From positions 28,726-92,725 of the forward strand of contig JAQZBV010000026.1 in the NCBI GenBank assembly GCA_029237685.1: a DNA stretch of 64,000 nucleotides, read 5' to 3'. The position numbers and the translations under genes were made by a program. Source of the stretch: Cytophagaceae bacterium (lineage in GTDB: Bacteria > Bacteroidota > Bacteroidia > Cytophagales > Cytophagaceae). Below, piece by piece: positions 49,175 to 59,800 of the stretch. Position 1 is the first letter of the stretch. Each line of letters begins with the position of its first letter. The notes beneath the pieces were generated by a model. It worked only from the letters and a program-made list of their open reading frames with translations, had not been told where the DNA came from and made no database searches.

Positions 49175-50518
49175 ATGATGATATCCAAACGTTCACCGGA
49201 AGAAGAATACATTATTAGTGAAAGTCCGGAAATCTGTGTAGGAGAAAATACCGGTTGGATCAAACAGGTAGCACGCGCTTTTCCTGCTCTGCAGAATAAA
49301 AGTTACAGAGCTTATTTTTCAGGACAATTAATTTCGCTCATCGGTACCTGGTTGCAGATCGTGTCACAAGGTTGGCTGGTGTTGCAACTGACCAATTCTG
49401 CCTTGCAAATTGGTCTCATCGCCGCTTTGTCCACCCTGCCCTCTTTATTTCTTACACTTTTTGGCGGTGTGATTGTCGATCAATTTCCGAAACAGAAAAT
49501 CCTGCTCGCTACGCAAGCGGCCTCTATGCTGCTTGCCTTTACGCTGGGTATACTGACTTTAACCGGAGAAGTGACGGTATGGATGATTGGGATTACCGCT
49601 TTCTTACTAGGCATCGTCACCGCTATTGATTCACCGGCAAGACAAGCTTTTATTTCTGAGATTGTCACCAAAGAACAATTGCCATCGGCCATCGCATTGA
49701 ACTCAGGCATCTTCAATGCAGCCCGTGTGATAGGCCCTAGCATAGCAGGATTACTAATCGCCTTGATAGGCACGGGAGGTGCGTTTATCGTGAATGGGTT
49801 CAGTTATATCGCAGTGCTTATTGCCTTGTTGTGGATGAAGGTACAATTTCCCACCGAACGCAGAAAGCTTCACGCCATTCGCGCCATCAAAGAAGGTCTT
49901 ACCTATTCCTTTACACATCCGATTATACGCACGCTAATTATCTTTACTGGTGTATCTTCGGTGTTTGGCTGGTCCTATACTACTCTTATGCCGTTGATTG
50001 CACAAAACACCTTTCACCTTGGTGCGGCGGGGTTAGGCTACCTATACGCAGCAAGCGGCCTGGGGTCTTTGCTGGCTACCCTATTGATCGCTACCTTTTC
50101 AAAGAAAATATCACCCGAGATCTTCATTCTGGGGGGCAGTATACTCTTTGCCATCAGTCTGATTTTATTCAGCTATACTTCACATCTGCTGATGGGGTTA
50201 ATTTTATTGTTCCTGACTGGACTAGGTTTGCTGTCTCAGTTTGCCATGATGAACACCGTCATTCAAAGTTTAGTGAGCAGTGAATTAAGAGGGCGTGTGA
50301 TCAGCATCTACATCCTGATGTTTATTGGTCTTACACCGATTGGTAATATTGGCGCCGGCTGGCTGGCAGAACATATTGGGACAGGAGCAACCATGAGAAC
50401 AGGCGCCCTGGTCATATTGATTTTTAGTAGCGTCATACTTTACTACCGCAACAAAATCAGGACAGCCTATGATGCCTATAAAAAGAAAATAGAAAAGCCG
50501 GATTACACGACTGGCTAA
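49175..50518 (+). CDS. MFS transporter (EntS/DHA3-like)
   Basis: 447 residues, 12 predicted helices. A ~40-residue N-terminal extension precedes FPALQNKSYRAYFSGQLISLIGTWLQIVSQGWLVLQLT, a hallmark of the EntS/MFS_3 group; loop FGGVIVDQFPKQKILLATQA, and SPARQAFISEIVTKEQLPSAIALNSGIFNAARVIGPSIAGLL are further signatures. Probable efflux of small organic compounds. Divergent from the HMA gene; no regulator adjacent. Confidence 0.9.
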   Translation: MMISKRSPEEEYIISESPEICVGENTGWIKQVARAFPALQNKSYRAYFSGQLISLIGTWLQIVSQGWLVLQLTNSALQIGLIAALSTLPSLFLTLFGGVIVDQFPKQKILLATQAASMLLAFTLGILTLTGEVTVWMIGITAFLLGIVTAIDSPARQAFISEIVTKEQLPSAIALNSGIFNAARVIGPSIAGLLIALIGTGGAFIVNGFSYIAVLIALLWMKVQFPTERRKLHAIRAIKEGLTYSFTHPIIRTLIIFTGVSSVFGWSYTTLMPLIAQNTFHLGAAGLGYLYAASGLGSLLATLLIATFSKKISPEIFILGGSILFAISLILFSYTSHLLMGLILLFLTGLGLLSQFAMMNTVIQSLVSSELRGRVISIYILMFIGLTPIGNIGAGWLAEHIGTGATMRTGALVILIFSSVILYYRNKIRTAYDAYKKKIEKPDYTTG

Positions 50519-50710
50519 GAATAATACAAATACAGACTATTCCATCTTTTTACCAAGACGGTAATAAGCATTGCATCACAGATAACAAAAACAAAATCAA
50601 TACCTTATATTTATATCATATCAAAAAAAAGAAGCAACAACAATCATTATTTTTAAGTATATTCAACTGTATTTTAGCAATATTTTAGATCTACCTTTTT
50701 ATTTACTTTT

Positions 50711-51538
50711 ATGGCCAAACCTAAGTCGGATGATTCGCTGTCTATACCAGAAACCATCCAATCGCTGACGCAGTTTTTCTTTCCGGCTGCTGCCGAAGAC
50801 AAAAAAGAAGAACCGGCCGCGGATTTCAATTTTGCCGAACTCAATAATTTTTATGACAATTCTCCTTCTGTAGCCTTTATATACAATCATAAATCCACTA
50901 CTTACGATTATTTCAGTCCGAATATTAAAAAAGTAATGGGCTATGAAAATACAGATTTTCAAAACGGCGGATTAAAATTTTCTATGTCCCTTGTACATCC
51001 TGACCACGTGAAAGTTTACAACCGCCATGTGTTGCCCTTGATGTTCAAGTATTATTCCATCTATGCTTTTAAAGGAAAAGTAAAAAACCTCGTCTTCTCC
51101 TACACCTTCCGCATCAAACGCAACGACGGTGAATACATATGGGCCTTGCATTACATGAACAGTATACGCGTGAGCAAATGGGGACTTCCCATACTTACTT
51201 TGGTAAATATTACCGACATCACCTCTCTTAAAAAGGACGACGGTATTGATTTCTCTGTTTCTGTAAAAGAAGATAACGCCATTACCAAAACAATCTTATC
51301 GCGTGTTTTCCCATCAAAAAACAGTACACTTCATTTTTCAGGACGCGAAATTGAAATACTTTCTTTAATGGCACAAGGTAAACGGAGCAAAGAAATAGCG
51401 GAAGAGCTTTGCATCAGCAAACATACCGTGAGCACCCATCGCAAAAACATGATGGAGAAATCACGCGTAAAGAACAGCTATGAGTTGATACATCTGGCAA
51501 GGACAAAAGGAATCATTACTGAAACCAAAATGGTTTGA
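50711..51538 (+). CDS. PAS-LuxR transcriptional regulator
   Basis: 275 residues: N-terminal linker, PAS-type sensor at ~45-175 (FYDNSPSVAFIYNHKSTTYDYFSPNIKKVMGY, FRIKRNDGEYIWALHYMNSI), and a LuxR/FixJ HTH at ~205-270 (LHFSGREIEILSLMAQGKRSKEIAEELCISKHTVSTHRKNM). Cytoplasmic one-component regulator. It lies 205 bp before a PAS histidine kinase on the same strand, so a functional link is possible but not shown. Confidence 0.9.
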   Translation: MAKPKSDDSLSIPETIQSLTQFFFPAAAEDKKEEPAADFNFAELNNFYDNSPSVAFIYNHKSTTYDYFSPNIKKVMGYENTDFQNGGLKFSMSLVHPDHVKVYNRHVLPLMFKYYSIYAFKGKVKNLVFSYTFRIKRNDGEYIWALHYMNSIRVSKWGLPILTLVNITDITSLKKDDGIDFSVSVKEDNAITKTILSRVFPSKNSTLHFSGREIEILSLMAQGKRSKEIAEELCISKHTVSTHRKNMMEKSRVKNSYELIHLARTKGIITETKMV

Positions 51539-51743
51539 TGTGACTATATATAATTTGAATTACCCATTAAAAATAATTGGATGATACCCTCCGTAAAGCA
51601 TTCAATGGTTAAAGTGTTGTTGGGCCATATAAAAGCTTTCCACAACGAGATAAAATAATCCATCCAAACACCAACCTTATTTAAAGGATACCGTTTGTTA
51701 ACAAAATACGAGTACAACTTTTCTGACCTATATTTTTGCTTTC

Positions 51744-53276
51744 ATGCAGCATAATGAACAAAGACTGATAGAAGAGAACCAAAAACTTTTAGAGGAAATA
51801 CAGCGTTTGCAACGTGCATTGAATGAGAATATATACGAGACACTCTTTCATGCCTCCCCAGACATCATCATTCAGGTTGATCCATCTTATAAGATTATTG
51901 TTCTTCACATGCCTGAAGTTCCACGTGAACGATTGGAAGCCATGAAAGGTACTGATCTTTTTAGTGTGACTCCCCTTTCAGTGCATGGTCAGATGCGTAA
52001 TGCACTGGAAAAAGTATTTCAACAAGGAGAAACCCTTCACTACGAATCAGAGGCGGAAGCCCTCGGCGAATACCGCCACTACCTCAATTACCTCACTCCG
52101 TTAAAAGATGAAAACGGTAAAACTTACTCTGCATATTTTATCAGCAGAGAAATTACCGCGCAAAAAGTTTCGGAAAAACTAAGGAGAGAAAGTGACAAAA
52201 AACTGATGGCACTCTTTGGGAGCTCACAGCATTTGCACATCCTGATGGATAAAAATCAAAAGCTTTTGTGGTTTAATCAAAAAGCAACAGAGACTGCTTT
52301 ATTCCTTTTTAACAGAGAGCTGGTAGTAGGAAAATCAATGCTTGATTACCTGCAAGGCGAATACCAAGATAGTTTTGCGGCCTACTTCACCAGAGCCATC
52401 GCCGGAGAAATTGTGGTCTTTCCAAGGCACTATATCATTGACGATAATCAGCATTTTTACTTAGAGATGATGCTTCAATGCATTTATGAGGACGAAGCGA
52501 AAACCAACATGATTGGCATTTCCCTTGTCGGCGTAGAAACTACGGATCGAAGAGCCAATGAAGCGAAACTGGAAAGAATCAATAAAGAATTGATTCTGCA
52601 CAACCAACAACTCAACCAATACTCGTTTGTCATTTCGCACAACTTAAGAGGGCCGATCGTTACGTTATTGGGACTGATTAATCTCTTCGAACAAAAATCA
52701 ACAGACGAAGCGTTTAAGAATGAAATCATCCATCACATCAAAAAATCAACCCTTCATCTCGACAGCATCATACTGGATCTGAACATGATTCTATCTCAAT
52801 CCGACGGAAGAGAAACGATGCGCAGCGAAGTCTATTTATCCAACGAATTGCAGATGGTAAAAGACTTACTCAAAAGTCAGATTGATTTTGCAGAAGCACA
52901 AATACATATGGACTTTCATGAAATCAATTCACTGTACTCTGTCAGAAGTTATATACAAAGTATCTTCATGAACCTGGTATCTAATTCGCTCAAATACAAA
53001 AGACCTCATGTTCCGGCCATTATACATATCAGGAGTAGTATATCTGACAACAACATGTTGCGTATTGATATTCAAGACAACGGCATTGGTCTAAACCTAG
53101 AGAAACATAGCGATTCGCTATTTGGCTTCTATAAGCGTTTCCACACCCACGTCGACGGAAAGGGATTGGGATTGCACCTCATTAAAACACAAGTGGATTT
53201 ATTGGGGGGAAAAATTGAAGTAAAAAGCATCGTGAATGAAGGAACCACTTTTTCTGTTTACCTTCCGATACGATAA
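51744..53276 (+). CDS. Double-PAS sensor histidine kinase
   Basis: 510 residues: N-terminal coiled coil, PAS 1 (~25-145, FHASPDIIIQVDPSYKIIVLH), PAS 2 (~155-275, LMALFGSSQHLHILMDKNQKLLWFN), a HisKA-like box with YSFVISHNLRGPIVTLLGL (Asn after His, as in the HWE/HNLR-type kinases of Bacteroidota), and HATPase with NLVSNSLKYKR, DNGIGL and GKGLGLHLIKTQ. No membrane segments. Its stop overlaps the start of the DUF3820 gene (TAATG). Confidence 0.92.
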   Translation: MQHNEQRLIEENQKLLEEIQRLQRALNENIYETLFHASPDIIIQVDPSYKIIVLHMPEVPRERLEAMKGTDLFSVTPLSVHGQMRNALEKVFQQGETLHYESEAEALGEYRHYLNYLTPLKDENGKTYSAYFISREITAQKVSEKLRRESDKKLMALFGSSQHLHILMDKNQKLLWFNQKATETALFLFNRELVVGKSMLDYLQGEYQDSFAAYFTRAIAGEIVVFPRHYIIDDNQHFYLEMMLQCIYEDEAKTNMIGISLVGVETTDRRANEAKLERINKELILHNQQLNQYSFVISHNLRGPIVTLLGLINLFEQKSTDEAFKNEIIHHIKKSTLHLDSIILDLNMILSQSDGRETMRSEVYLSNELQMVKDLLKSQIDFAEAQIHMDFHEINSLYSVRSYIQSIFMNLVSNSLKYKRPHVPAIIHIRSSISDNNMLRIDIQDNGIGLNLEKHSDSLFGFYKRFHTHVDGKGLGLHLIKTQVDLLGGKIEVKSIVNEGTTFSVYLPIR

Positions 53277-53506
53277 TGAGTGATAACGACAACAGGATGG
53301 ATCCCGCTATACTGACGCAATTAGTCAGTGTAAAAATGCCTTTTGGAAAATACAAAGACGTGTTGCTGTGTGACCTGCCGGTCCATTACCTGGAATGGTT
53401 TCAAAGCAAAGGTTTTCCTCCGGGCAAGCTGGGCATGCAGCTGGCAACGATCTATGAGATTAAGATCAATGGATTGACGCATTTGTTGAGGCCGTTGAAA
53501 CGATAA
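53276..53506 (+). CDS. DUF3820 family protein
   Basis: 76 residues with the core MPFGKYKDVLLCDLPVHYLEWFQSKGFPPGKLGMQLATIYEIK, matching DUF3820. Members resemble a small nucleic-acid-binding fold found at the end of exonucleases, function unproven. Translationally coupled to the kinase through TAATG. A decayed relative of its last ~25 codons lies at 56351-56431. Confidence 0.85.
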   Translation: MSDNDNRMDPAILTQLVSVKMPFGKYKDVLLCDLPVHYLEWFQSKGFPPGKLGMQLATIYEIKINGLTHLLRPLKR

Positions 53507-53523
53507 CATCAATAACAATAAAC

Positions 53524-53563
53524 AAAAAGGGGGATAACAAATGAATTTCGTTATCCCCCTTTT
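53524..53563. terminator. Bidirectional terminator after the DUF3820 gene
   Basis: AAAAGGGGGATAAC-(10 nt)-GTTATCCCCCTTTT, a 14-bp stem with A- and T-tracts, between the DUF3820 gene and the convergent T9SS-cargo gene. Confidence 0.9.
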
Positions 53564-53580
53564 GTATGTAATAGTATACG

Positions 53581-56253
53581 CTACTGTTTGATCAGCTTCA
53601 GGTTAAAGGTTTCATTAGCCGTAAATACTTTTACAACATAAACGCCTGAAACAAAATTTTCTCCTATTATTTCAACTCCTTCAGATGCTTCTAATGTACC
53701 TGCCGCAACGACAGCACCTCTTACATCAAACACCTGGTATTGAGCGGCAGTTTCTGCATGCCATTCCATACTGAAATCATGGGAAGACGGGTTAGGATAA
53801 ATAGAAATCAGATGTAACCCATTTTCAGGATATACCACCACAATGGTGCTGCTTGAAAATTTCCCGTCTACATCATACTGTACTACTTTATAGTATGTTT
53901 TCACATGGACAGCATACTGGTCATCGAAGTCATATACTCTATAGCCGTTGTAGTCCCCCTTTGAAGGCACACTACCTACCGCGGTGAAGTTTATTCCATC
54001 CAAAGATCTTTGGACGTCAAAACGTGAATTATTTTCTTCCTTTGCCAAATCCCATTTCACTTTTACAATATTCCCGACCTTCTTAGCTTCAAGAGATAGC
54101 CACTCAACAGGTAAAGAACAGGTCACAGAATAACAGGCAGGAGTCGCACAAGTACCGGTTGCGGTATAAGTAAAGGCATCGTATACCAAACTGGCTATTG
54201 AAACAGTATTGGGAGATGGACCGCTATTGTAGGCGATTTCACCAGGAACCAAGGCCCCATTCCATACACCATATTGTAACTGATCACTACCAGGAGTACT
54301 GATTGTAATGGTATAACCTGTGCCTCTTAACAAGGATGTATTCACGTTTACAGGAAAGCTTACTCCACCTCCTACAGCTCCGGTACTTGCTGTATTCGTA
54401 TACACTACAGTTGCTCCCTGTCTGATGGTTACGGTAAGCGAATAAGTACCCGCAAATCGGAAGGCTGTTCTGAATGATCTCAACACCAATCGATCGGCAA
54501 GTACATCGAAAGTAGGAGAAGTATAAGGAGCCACGTTCGCAGCACTTCCTAAAGCATTACTCCCTGCTATAGTTCTGTTAAGAGAAGACACTACAGTTGG
54601 CGCACTGGAAGCTACGCTCACACAAATGCTGCTCGGTGCAGAACCATCTGAACCTAAAGCGTAAGTTACCGGGGTCCCTGTTCCAATGATGTTAGCATCG
54701 GACACAGAGTTTTTATACCAAATATAATTCGGTTCATCTGGATCGACGAGCGGATTATCCAATATTAAATTAGGGGCAGAACAAGTCACTGTTCCGGAAG
54801 GTGTTTTTAATGCTTCGATTTCAAAGGTCATCGTTTCAGTATAAGTTCTACCGCAAATGTCATTGAAAGTAAGCGTCACTGTTTTGGTACCAAAAGTAGA
54901 AAAACTAACAGAAGGGCTGGCACTTGTAGAAGATGCGCCTCCCGGAGTAAACGTTTGTCCGCCTCCGGTAGCGGTCCAGCTTATCGTAGCAGCATTGATA
55001 GATCCTGTGAAGGAAAAGCTAAGTGGTATGGCCGTGTTCACACAAAAGCCTCCATCACCGGGATTCACCACCAGAGTACCTACAATAAGATTTTTAGGAA
55101 AGGTAGGTAAACCTCTGAAGCTAAAACCAGTATTTCCTCCTGTGGAAGTAACACCTGAAAGCAGCACGGCATTTTGCGTATAAGTTGCACCGGCTGCACC
55201 TGGGTTATTGATGGCATCCAGGTAACTCGGAGGTATTGTAGGACTTGCATTTTTAACCGCCATGTATATTTTACCATCCGGAGCCGATTGCAACTCACCT
55301 GCTTCTTTACCTGCTGTTACCGTACCAAATACGGCTGTGGTATTAGCCACAATATCATGACGGTATAAAAGTCCACCCGATAAATTCGTGATGTATAAAT
55401 AAGCATCGTTGGAAGAAAACTCGATGCCATAACTTCCTGAGTTACCTCCTGCGCTGGCTACCGTAATCCTTCTTGCCGTATTAGTTACCACTTGACCCGT
55501 TGCCGCATCAAAATCGACCATATCAACATGACCGTTTAGATAGGTAAAAGCTAATCTGTTTTGACAAGTGTTTGCTTTGATAGAACCAATGGTAGAACCG
55601 TAAGCCGTATTTGTAAATCCGGCAGGACCTGATAGTGTGCTGGTCACAGGCGTAGCATTGACCACACCCGTGTTGGTTACTTCAAAAGTACGTACCACAC
55701 CTGTACCGCCATTATCACGCACCACTACCCAAAAGGCAGAACCTGCTTTCGTACTTCCTATGATCGATAATCCTTCACCGGCAACACCGCCTGCTACTAA
55801 ATTCGTTACACTGGAAAGTGTAAAAGGGCTTACACCAGGAGAGCCTGTTCCTGTCACGGTATAATAACTCAAACCGGGGCTTCCGTTATCACCAGAGGTA
55901 AATACCAACCATTGATTATTAGTACCTGGCTTAGGCATAATGACCGCCGATTGGGTAGAAGACTGTCCGCCATTCATTCCTGTTCCAAAGGCCACATTGG
56001 TTGAGGCATCCCAGATGGAAACGCCGTTGGTATAGAATAAGGGATTGCCGTTCGCATCACTGATGGATGAACTGCCTTCTTCTGTTAACATGGGTATATA
56101 AGTAGATACGACCGGACTTCCCGATGTAAAATCGATACGGATACCAGTATTAGGAAAACCACCGGATGAACCGAAGTACCAGTTGTTAGTTTCCTGCGAC
56201 CGGAGAGCAGCAGGTAAAGAAAGGATCAGTGAAAAGATCACACCTTGTAGCAA
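53581..56253 (-). CDS. Large secreted PKD-like protein with T9SS type A sorting domain
   Basis: 890 residues. Only a TTG (56253) or GTG (56241) start is available before the signal peptide VIFSLILSLPAALRSQ, and the usual basic MKK leader is missing, so the start is uncertain. The N-terminal ~400 residues read as a beta-propeller-like repeat (NNWYFGSSGGFPNTGIRIDF; GKIYMAVKN). PKD-like segment ~400-480 (SWTATGGG, TKTVTLTFNDICG). FN3-like linker (PVEWLSLEAKKVGN, EENNSRFDVQRSLDGINF) and a C-terminal sorting domain (SIYPNPSSHDFSMEW ... SGVYVVKVFT ... LKLIKQ). Exported by T9SS; role unknown. Confidence 0.85.
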   Translation of the reverse strand: MLQGVIFSLILSLPAALRSQETNNWYFGSSGGFPNTGIRIDFTSGSPVVSTYIPMLTEEGSSSISDANGNPLFYTNGVSIWDASTNVAFGTGMNGGQSSTQSAVIMPKPGTNNQWLVFTSGDNGSPGLSYYTVTGTGSPGVSPFTLSSVTNLVAGGVAGEGLSIIGSTKAGSAFWVVVRDNGGTGVVRTFEVTNTGVVNATPVTSTLSGPAGFTNTAYGSTIGSIKANTCQNRLAFTYLNGHVDMVDFDAATGQVVTNTARRITVASAGGNSGSYGIEFSSNDAYLYITNLSGGLLYRHDIVANTTAVFGTVTAGKEAGELQSAPDGKIYMAVKNASPTIPPSYLDAINNPGAAGATYTQNAVLLSGVTSTGGNTGFSFRGLPTFPKNLIVGTLVVNPGDGGFCVNTAIPLSFSFTGSINAATISWTATGGGQTFTPGGASSTSASPSVSFSTFGTKTVTLTFNDICGRTYTETMTFEIEALKTPSGTVTCSAPNLILDNPLVDPDEPNYIWYKNSVSDANIIGTGTPVTYALGSDGSAPSSICVSVASSAPTVVSSLNRTIAGSNALGSAANVAPYTSPTFDVLADRLVLRSFRTAFRFAGTYSLTVTIRQGATVVYTNTASTGAVGGGVSFPVNVNTSLLRGTGYTITISTPGSDQLQYGVWNGALVPGEIAYNSGPSPNTVSIASLVYDAFTYTATGTCATPACYSVTCSLPVEWLSLEAKKVGNIVKVKWDLAKEENNSRFDVQRSLDGINFTAVGSVPSKGDYNGYRVYDFDDQYAVHVKTYYKVVQYDVDGKFSSSTIVVVYPENGLHLISIYPNPSSHDFSMEWHAETAAQYQVFDVRGAVVAAGTLEASEGVEIIGENFVSGVYVVKVFTANETFNLKLIKQ

Positions 56254-56350
56254 ATATTATAACTAAAAAAAGACAAAAACAATAGTTTCAACAAATACCA
56301 TCCCATTAAATCTCATGTATATAAATCAAAAAAACGACAAAATATTAGAT

Positions 56351-56431
56351 GGGTATTGAGTTGCAACTGCCAAGAAAGGTCTATTAAATCAAGATCATGG
56401 CTTAACGCATTTATTGAGGCTGTTAAAGTAA
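56351..56431 (+). pseudogene. Decayed 3' fragment of a DUF3820 gene
   Basis: The segment CTTAACGCATTTATTGAGGC and its surroundings match the 3' end of the intact DUF3820 gene (ATTGACGCATTTGTTGAGGC), and ATTAAATCAAGATCATGG aligns with GATTAAGATCAATGG. The last codons read LTHLLRLLK-stop; indels break the frame further 5'. It lies in the 227-bp gap between the T9SS cargo and the toxin immunity gene, a sign of past duplication or rearrangement. No other gene is seen in 56254-56480. Confidence 0.6.
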
Positions 56432-56480
56432 TAGAAAGAAATATTATCTCATTAGAAGTATTGGCAATTTCTATCTTAAT

Positions 56481-56834
56481 TCAATCAAAACTAGAAATAT
56501 AATTAGTCCAATCTTTTAAAAGATGATGCAAATCTTTAGTTGCAATTTCTCCTACAATACTCCAATTATCAGTTACATCTTTGACTAAACTTATATCTCT
56601 TAAACATTCAATAGTATAAACTTCATATCCAAAATCATACTGACTCAACTCTCCTATTAGCACCTTCTCTAACCCATCCAATATCTTTAAAAGATAATCT
56701 TTAGACAAATTGGTTATCTCGTCAATAAAATAATAACCATACTCTTCTGCATTTTCAAGATATAATTGAGGGACAACTTTTTCTTTACTCTCTCTTTTAT
56801 CAAAATAGGTATGTTTTCCAAAACTATAATTCAT
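56481..56834 (-). CDS. Putative immunity protein for the EndoU-type toxin
   Basis: 117 residues, acidic, cytoplasmic, no signal or membrane segment (NYSFGKHTYFDKRESKEKVV, YYFIDEITNLSKDYLLKILDGLEK). It starts 8 bp after the toxin stop on the same strand. I do not recognise the family; assignment as immunity protein rests on position directly behind the toxin domain, small size and acidic character. Confidence 0.55.
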   Translation of the reverse strand: MNYSFGKHTYFDKRESKEKVVPQLYLENAEEYGYYFIDEITNLSKDYLLKILDGLEKVLIGELSQYDFGYEVYTIECLRDISLVKDVTDNWSIVGEIATKDLHHLLKDWTNYISSFD

Positions 56835-56842
56835 AAACTGTC

Positions 56843-59800
56843 TTAATTTTTCTTAGGGAAAAACGATCTAATAGACCCATCTGATGTGTTGTAGTAAAAA
56901 TGAATTTCAACTTTGCCGTCAATTGAAAATCCATAATACTCATTACCATTGGGCTTTGAAGGAATTTTCCCATGATTGTTACTAATTGCATGCTCTACTT
57001 CATCAAGTATCCTATCCTTATCCCAATTCTTCGGAAAAAAAGAAGACACTCCTCCATTATTTGTTTTAACTAATTGCGTTCCATCCGGTTTTACAACTAC
57101 AGGATTCCCTTCATAAACCCTTGATAAATCATCGATACCTGAATTCATATCATAAGTTACATTTTGGACTACATATCTTGAGTTAGGATTAGCGGCAACA
57201 TATTTTTTCAACGAAATTTCACTGTGGCATCCTGAAAAACCAGTTCCAGCCGCATTAAGTTCTAAATCTTCGATTACGTGACCAACTTTAGCATTTATCT
57301 TAGTTCTTATATCTAACACTTCCACCCAGTTTGGATCTCTTACCGGAGGTAAATCATCTAACTGATCAGCTAAATCATCATCTGCATTAACATTGTCCTC
57401 AATAATAAGCGAACCATCATCATCGACTTCAATTTTATCACTTTCAATATCATTTGACAACTCTTCAATTAAATCATTATTGTTTGAAGTAGTTTCATCA
57501 ATTTGAACTTCTATTGCGACATCTCCTTTTTTACGTTTCCATTTAAACTTCGCATATCTCTCAGATATTTTCAATACATCTAAAGCACCTTTTGAAAAAG
57601 TAATAACATTCCCAACTACTTTTTTAGTCAACGAGGCAAACTTAGCTGCAGCTTTAAACGATAAACCTACAAGCATATCAGGCAAACCTTCAGGAGCAAC
57701 TACAGCAGTGACTACAATACCTACTACTTGACCTTTGTAATAGGCCAACTGACAAGCATCTGCATCAGCCAACTTGGTTTTTATGCCCGTGTACATATTG
57801 CTGCTCCATTCTACTACAGCATCTACCTTATCATCACTATTCAAATAATCAACGGTCCATTTTTTCCCTTTAGACCATTGCTCTGAAGAAAACACAGATG
57901 AAACGGCAGCCACACCACTTACTAATTCACTTGGAATACTAATAATACTATTCCATTTACCCATTGCATCTGCACAGTAAACATTATCCGGCAAATCAGG
58001 AGGATTGTCATTCCCTACTTTTGATGACAAGACAAAAATCATATATTTCGTATAATGATCATCTTTGTATTTGTCTATTGTCGTACATTTATAATCAGCT
58101 AGTCCGACATTGACGTAGGTATCAGTTGAAGTTTCTAATAGTTCCGCAAGCTCAACCCATGCTTCATGATATTGATTCCCCGCAAACACTAATCCTTGTC
58201 CATAAGCAACAAAAAAGTTCCCTACTTTTGTCAAAGCATCTTCATCCTCTTTAAAATATTGATTAGCAAAATCTTGTTTAAACTTATCCGAAACTTTAAT
58301 GTCGTATGAATAATCAGGTTTTTGCACCATTAAAACACCTTTATTCTTATTCAATTGAGATTGACTCGGTAAGCGATCAAAAGGCGTGAACGTTCTTGCT
58401 GTGTAAGATTGAGTAGAAGTATTGTACTGAATAATCTCATTATCCTTCGTAACAATACAGAGATTACTATTAGGATTTCCTTTTTGTTTAAAAGCTGTTA
58501 ACTCTGTATTGATTACAGGATTTGAAACAATACTAGGATACCTGTAAGCAGAAAAATCATAAACTGTTTCTGATGATTTAATTAAATGAACGGTTTTAGC
58601 ACCATATGTAAAATCCGTATAGGTGATATTAGTTTTGTCCGTAAACGTTACTTCACCAATCAACTCTTTGAAAGATTCCTCCTTCAAATTACTGTAGTCC
58701 CACATAAAAAGAACACCCGCAGAATTATAAAGCGTTGCATCCTTTGAGAATACACCTACTTGAGGAGAATTATTCAATTCATTTGTAGAACAATCACTGC
58801 AAACTAAGGTAGAAAAATCACTTAACGGATCATCATGCACCTTAGTTTCTAAAAACTTCCATGCATAGTGATCTCCTTTCTTCACTACAACGTGTATCCT
58901 AACATCAATACCTAAAGACAAATCATCAGTAAATTCTTGTTTAAAAGGTCTATTGCCATCTTTCGACTTATACCCTGTAAACTTCCCTGAAGCGTCATAT
59001 CTTGCCGTGTAAATATCTGTACTCGTACTAGTCTTAAAGTAAGTAAATTCCAATACAGGTCCATATTCAATGGCTGCCAGGATATCTATTGGATTGCCAT
59101 CAGTACTGAAAACTCTTCCTGCAGGATCTAATAGATTGTAATGAACTTGGAGATTCTGCGCATCCTTATCCCTCTTCAACACTCCCCACACATGTCCCGG
59201 ATCATGCACGATATCCCATTGGTATTTCCAAAGGTCTAATCCAGTACCATAATCCATGATATTGGTGGTCTTTGTTTTGGAATCTGAACCTAAATAAATA
59301 TTATGGAACGAGTGTTCCATGTGATAGGCGCCATGCCCCAATTCGTGCGCTACAGTTCTAACAAGTGAAGTTTCCTGTGCACCTCCGACATATATAAATC
59401 CAAATTGTTCTTCTGCAGGCATTTTACCCAACAAATTATCTTCTAAATTTGCAGCTTCGTAAACAGCCAAAATATAAGCGGTGCTTGGATCCAATTTATC
59501 TTCTCCACCTTTTGAATCCGCATAAGCCAGAATCATTGCCGCTTCTTCACCTTTGTATTCAGTACTCAATAATTTACTACCAGCAGCTTGTACTTTGCCA
59601 TCTCCATCCCCATCCCAAGTCTTATTGTTCTTGAACGAATCATCTACAGTAACGGTATAAGTAATACCGATCTTTCCATATACATCATTCAATCCTTTCT
59701 GGTATTTAGCTGCATCAATAACAGACTTACCCACCGTTATGATCACTACTTCTTTCTGTTGCGGCGCGTAACTTGGAACCAATAACTTTCCGATCGCTTT

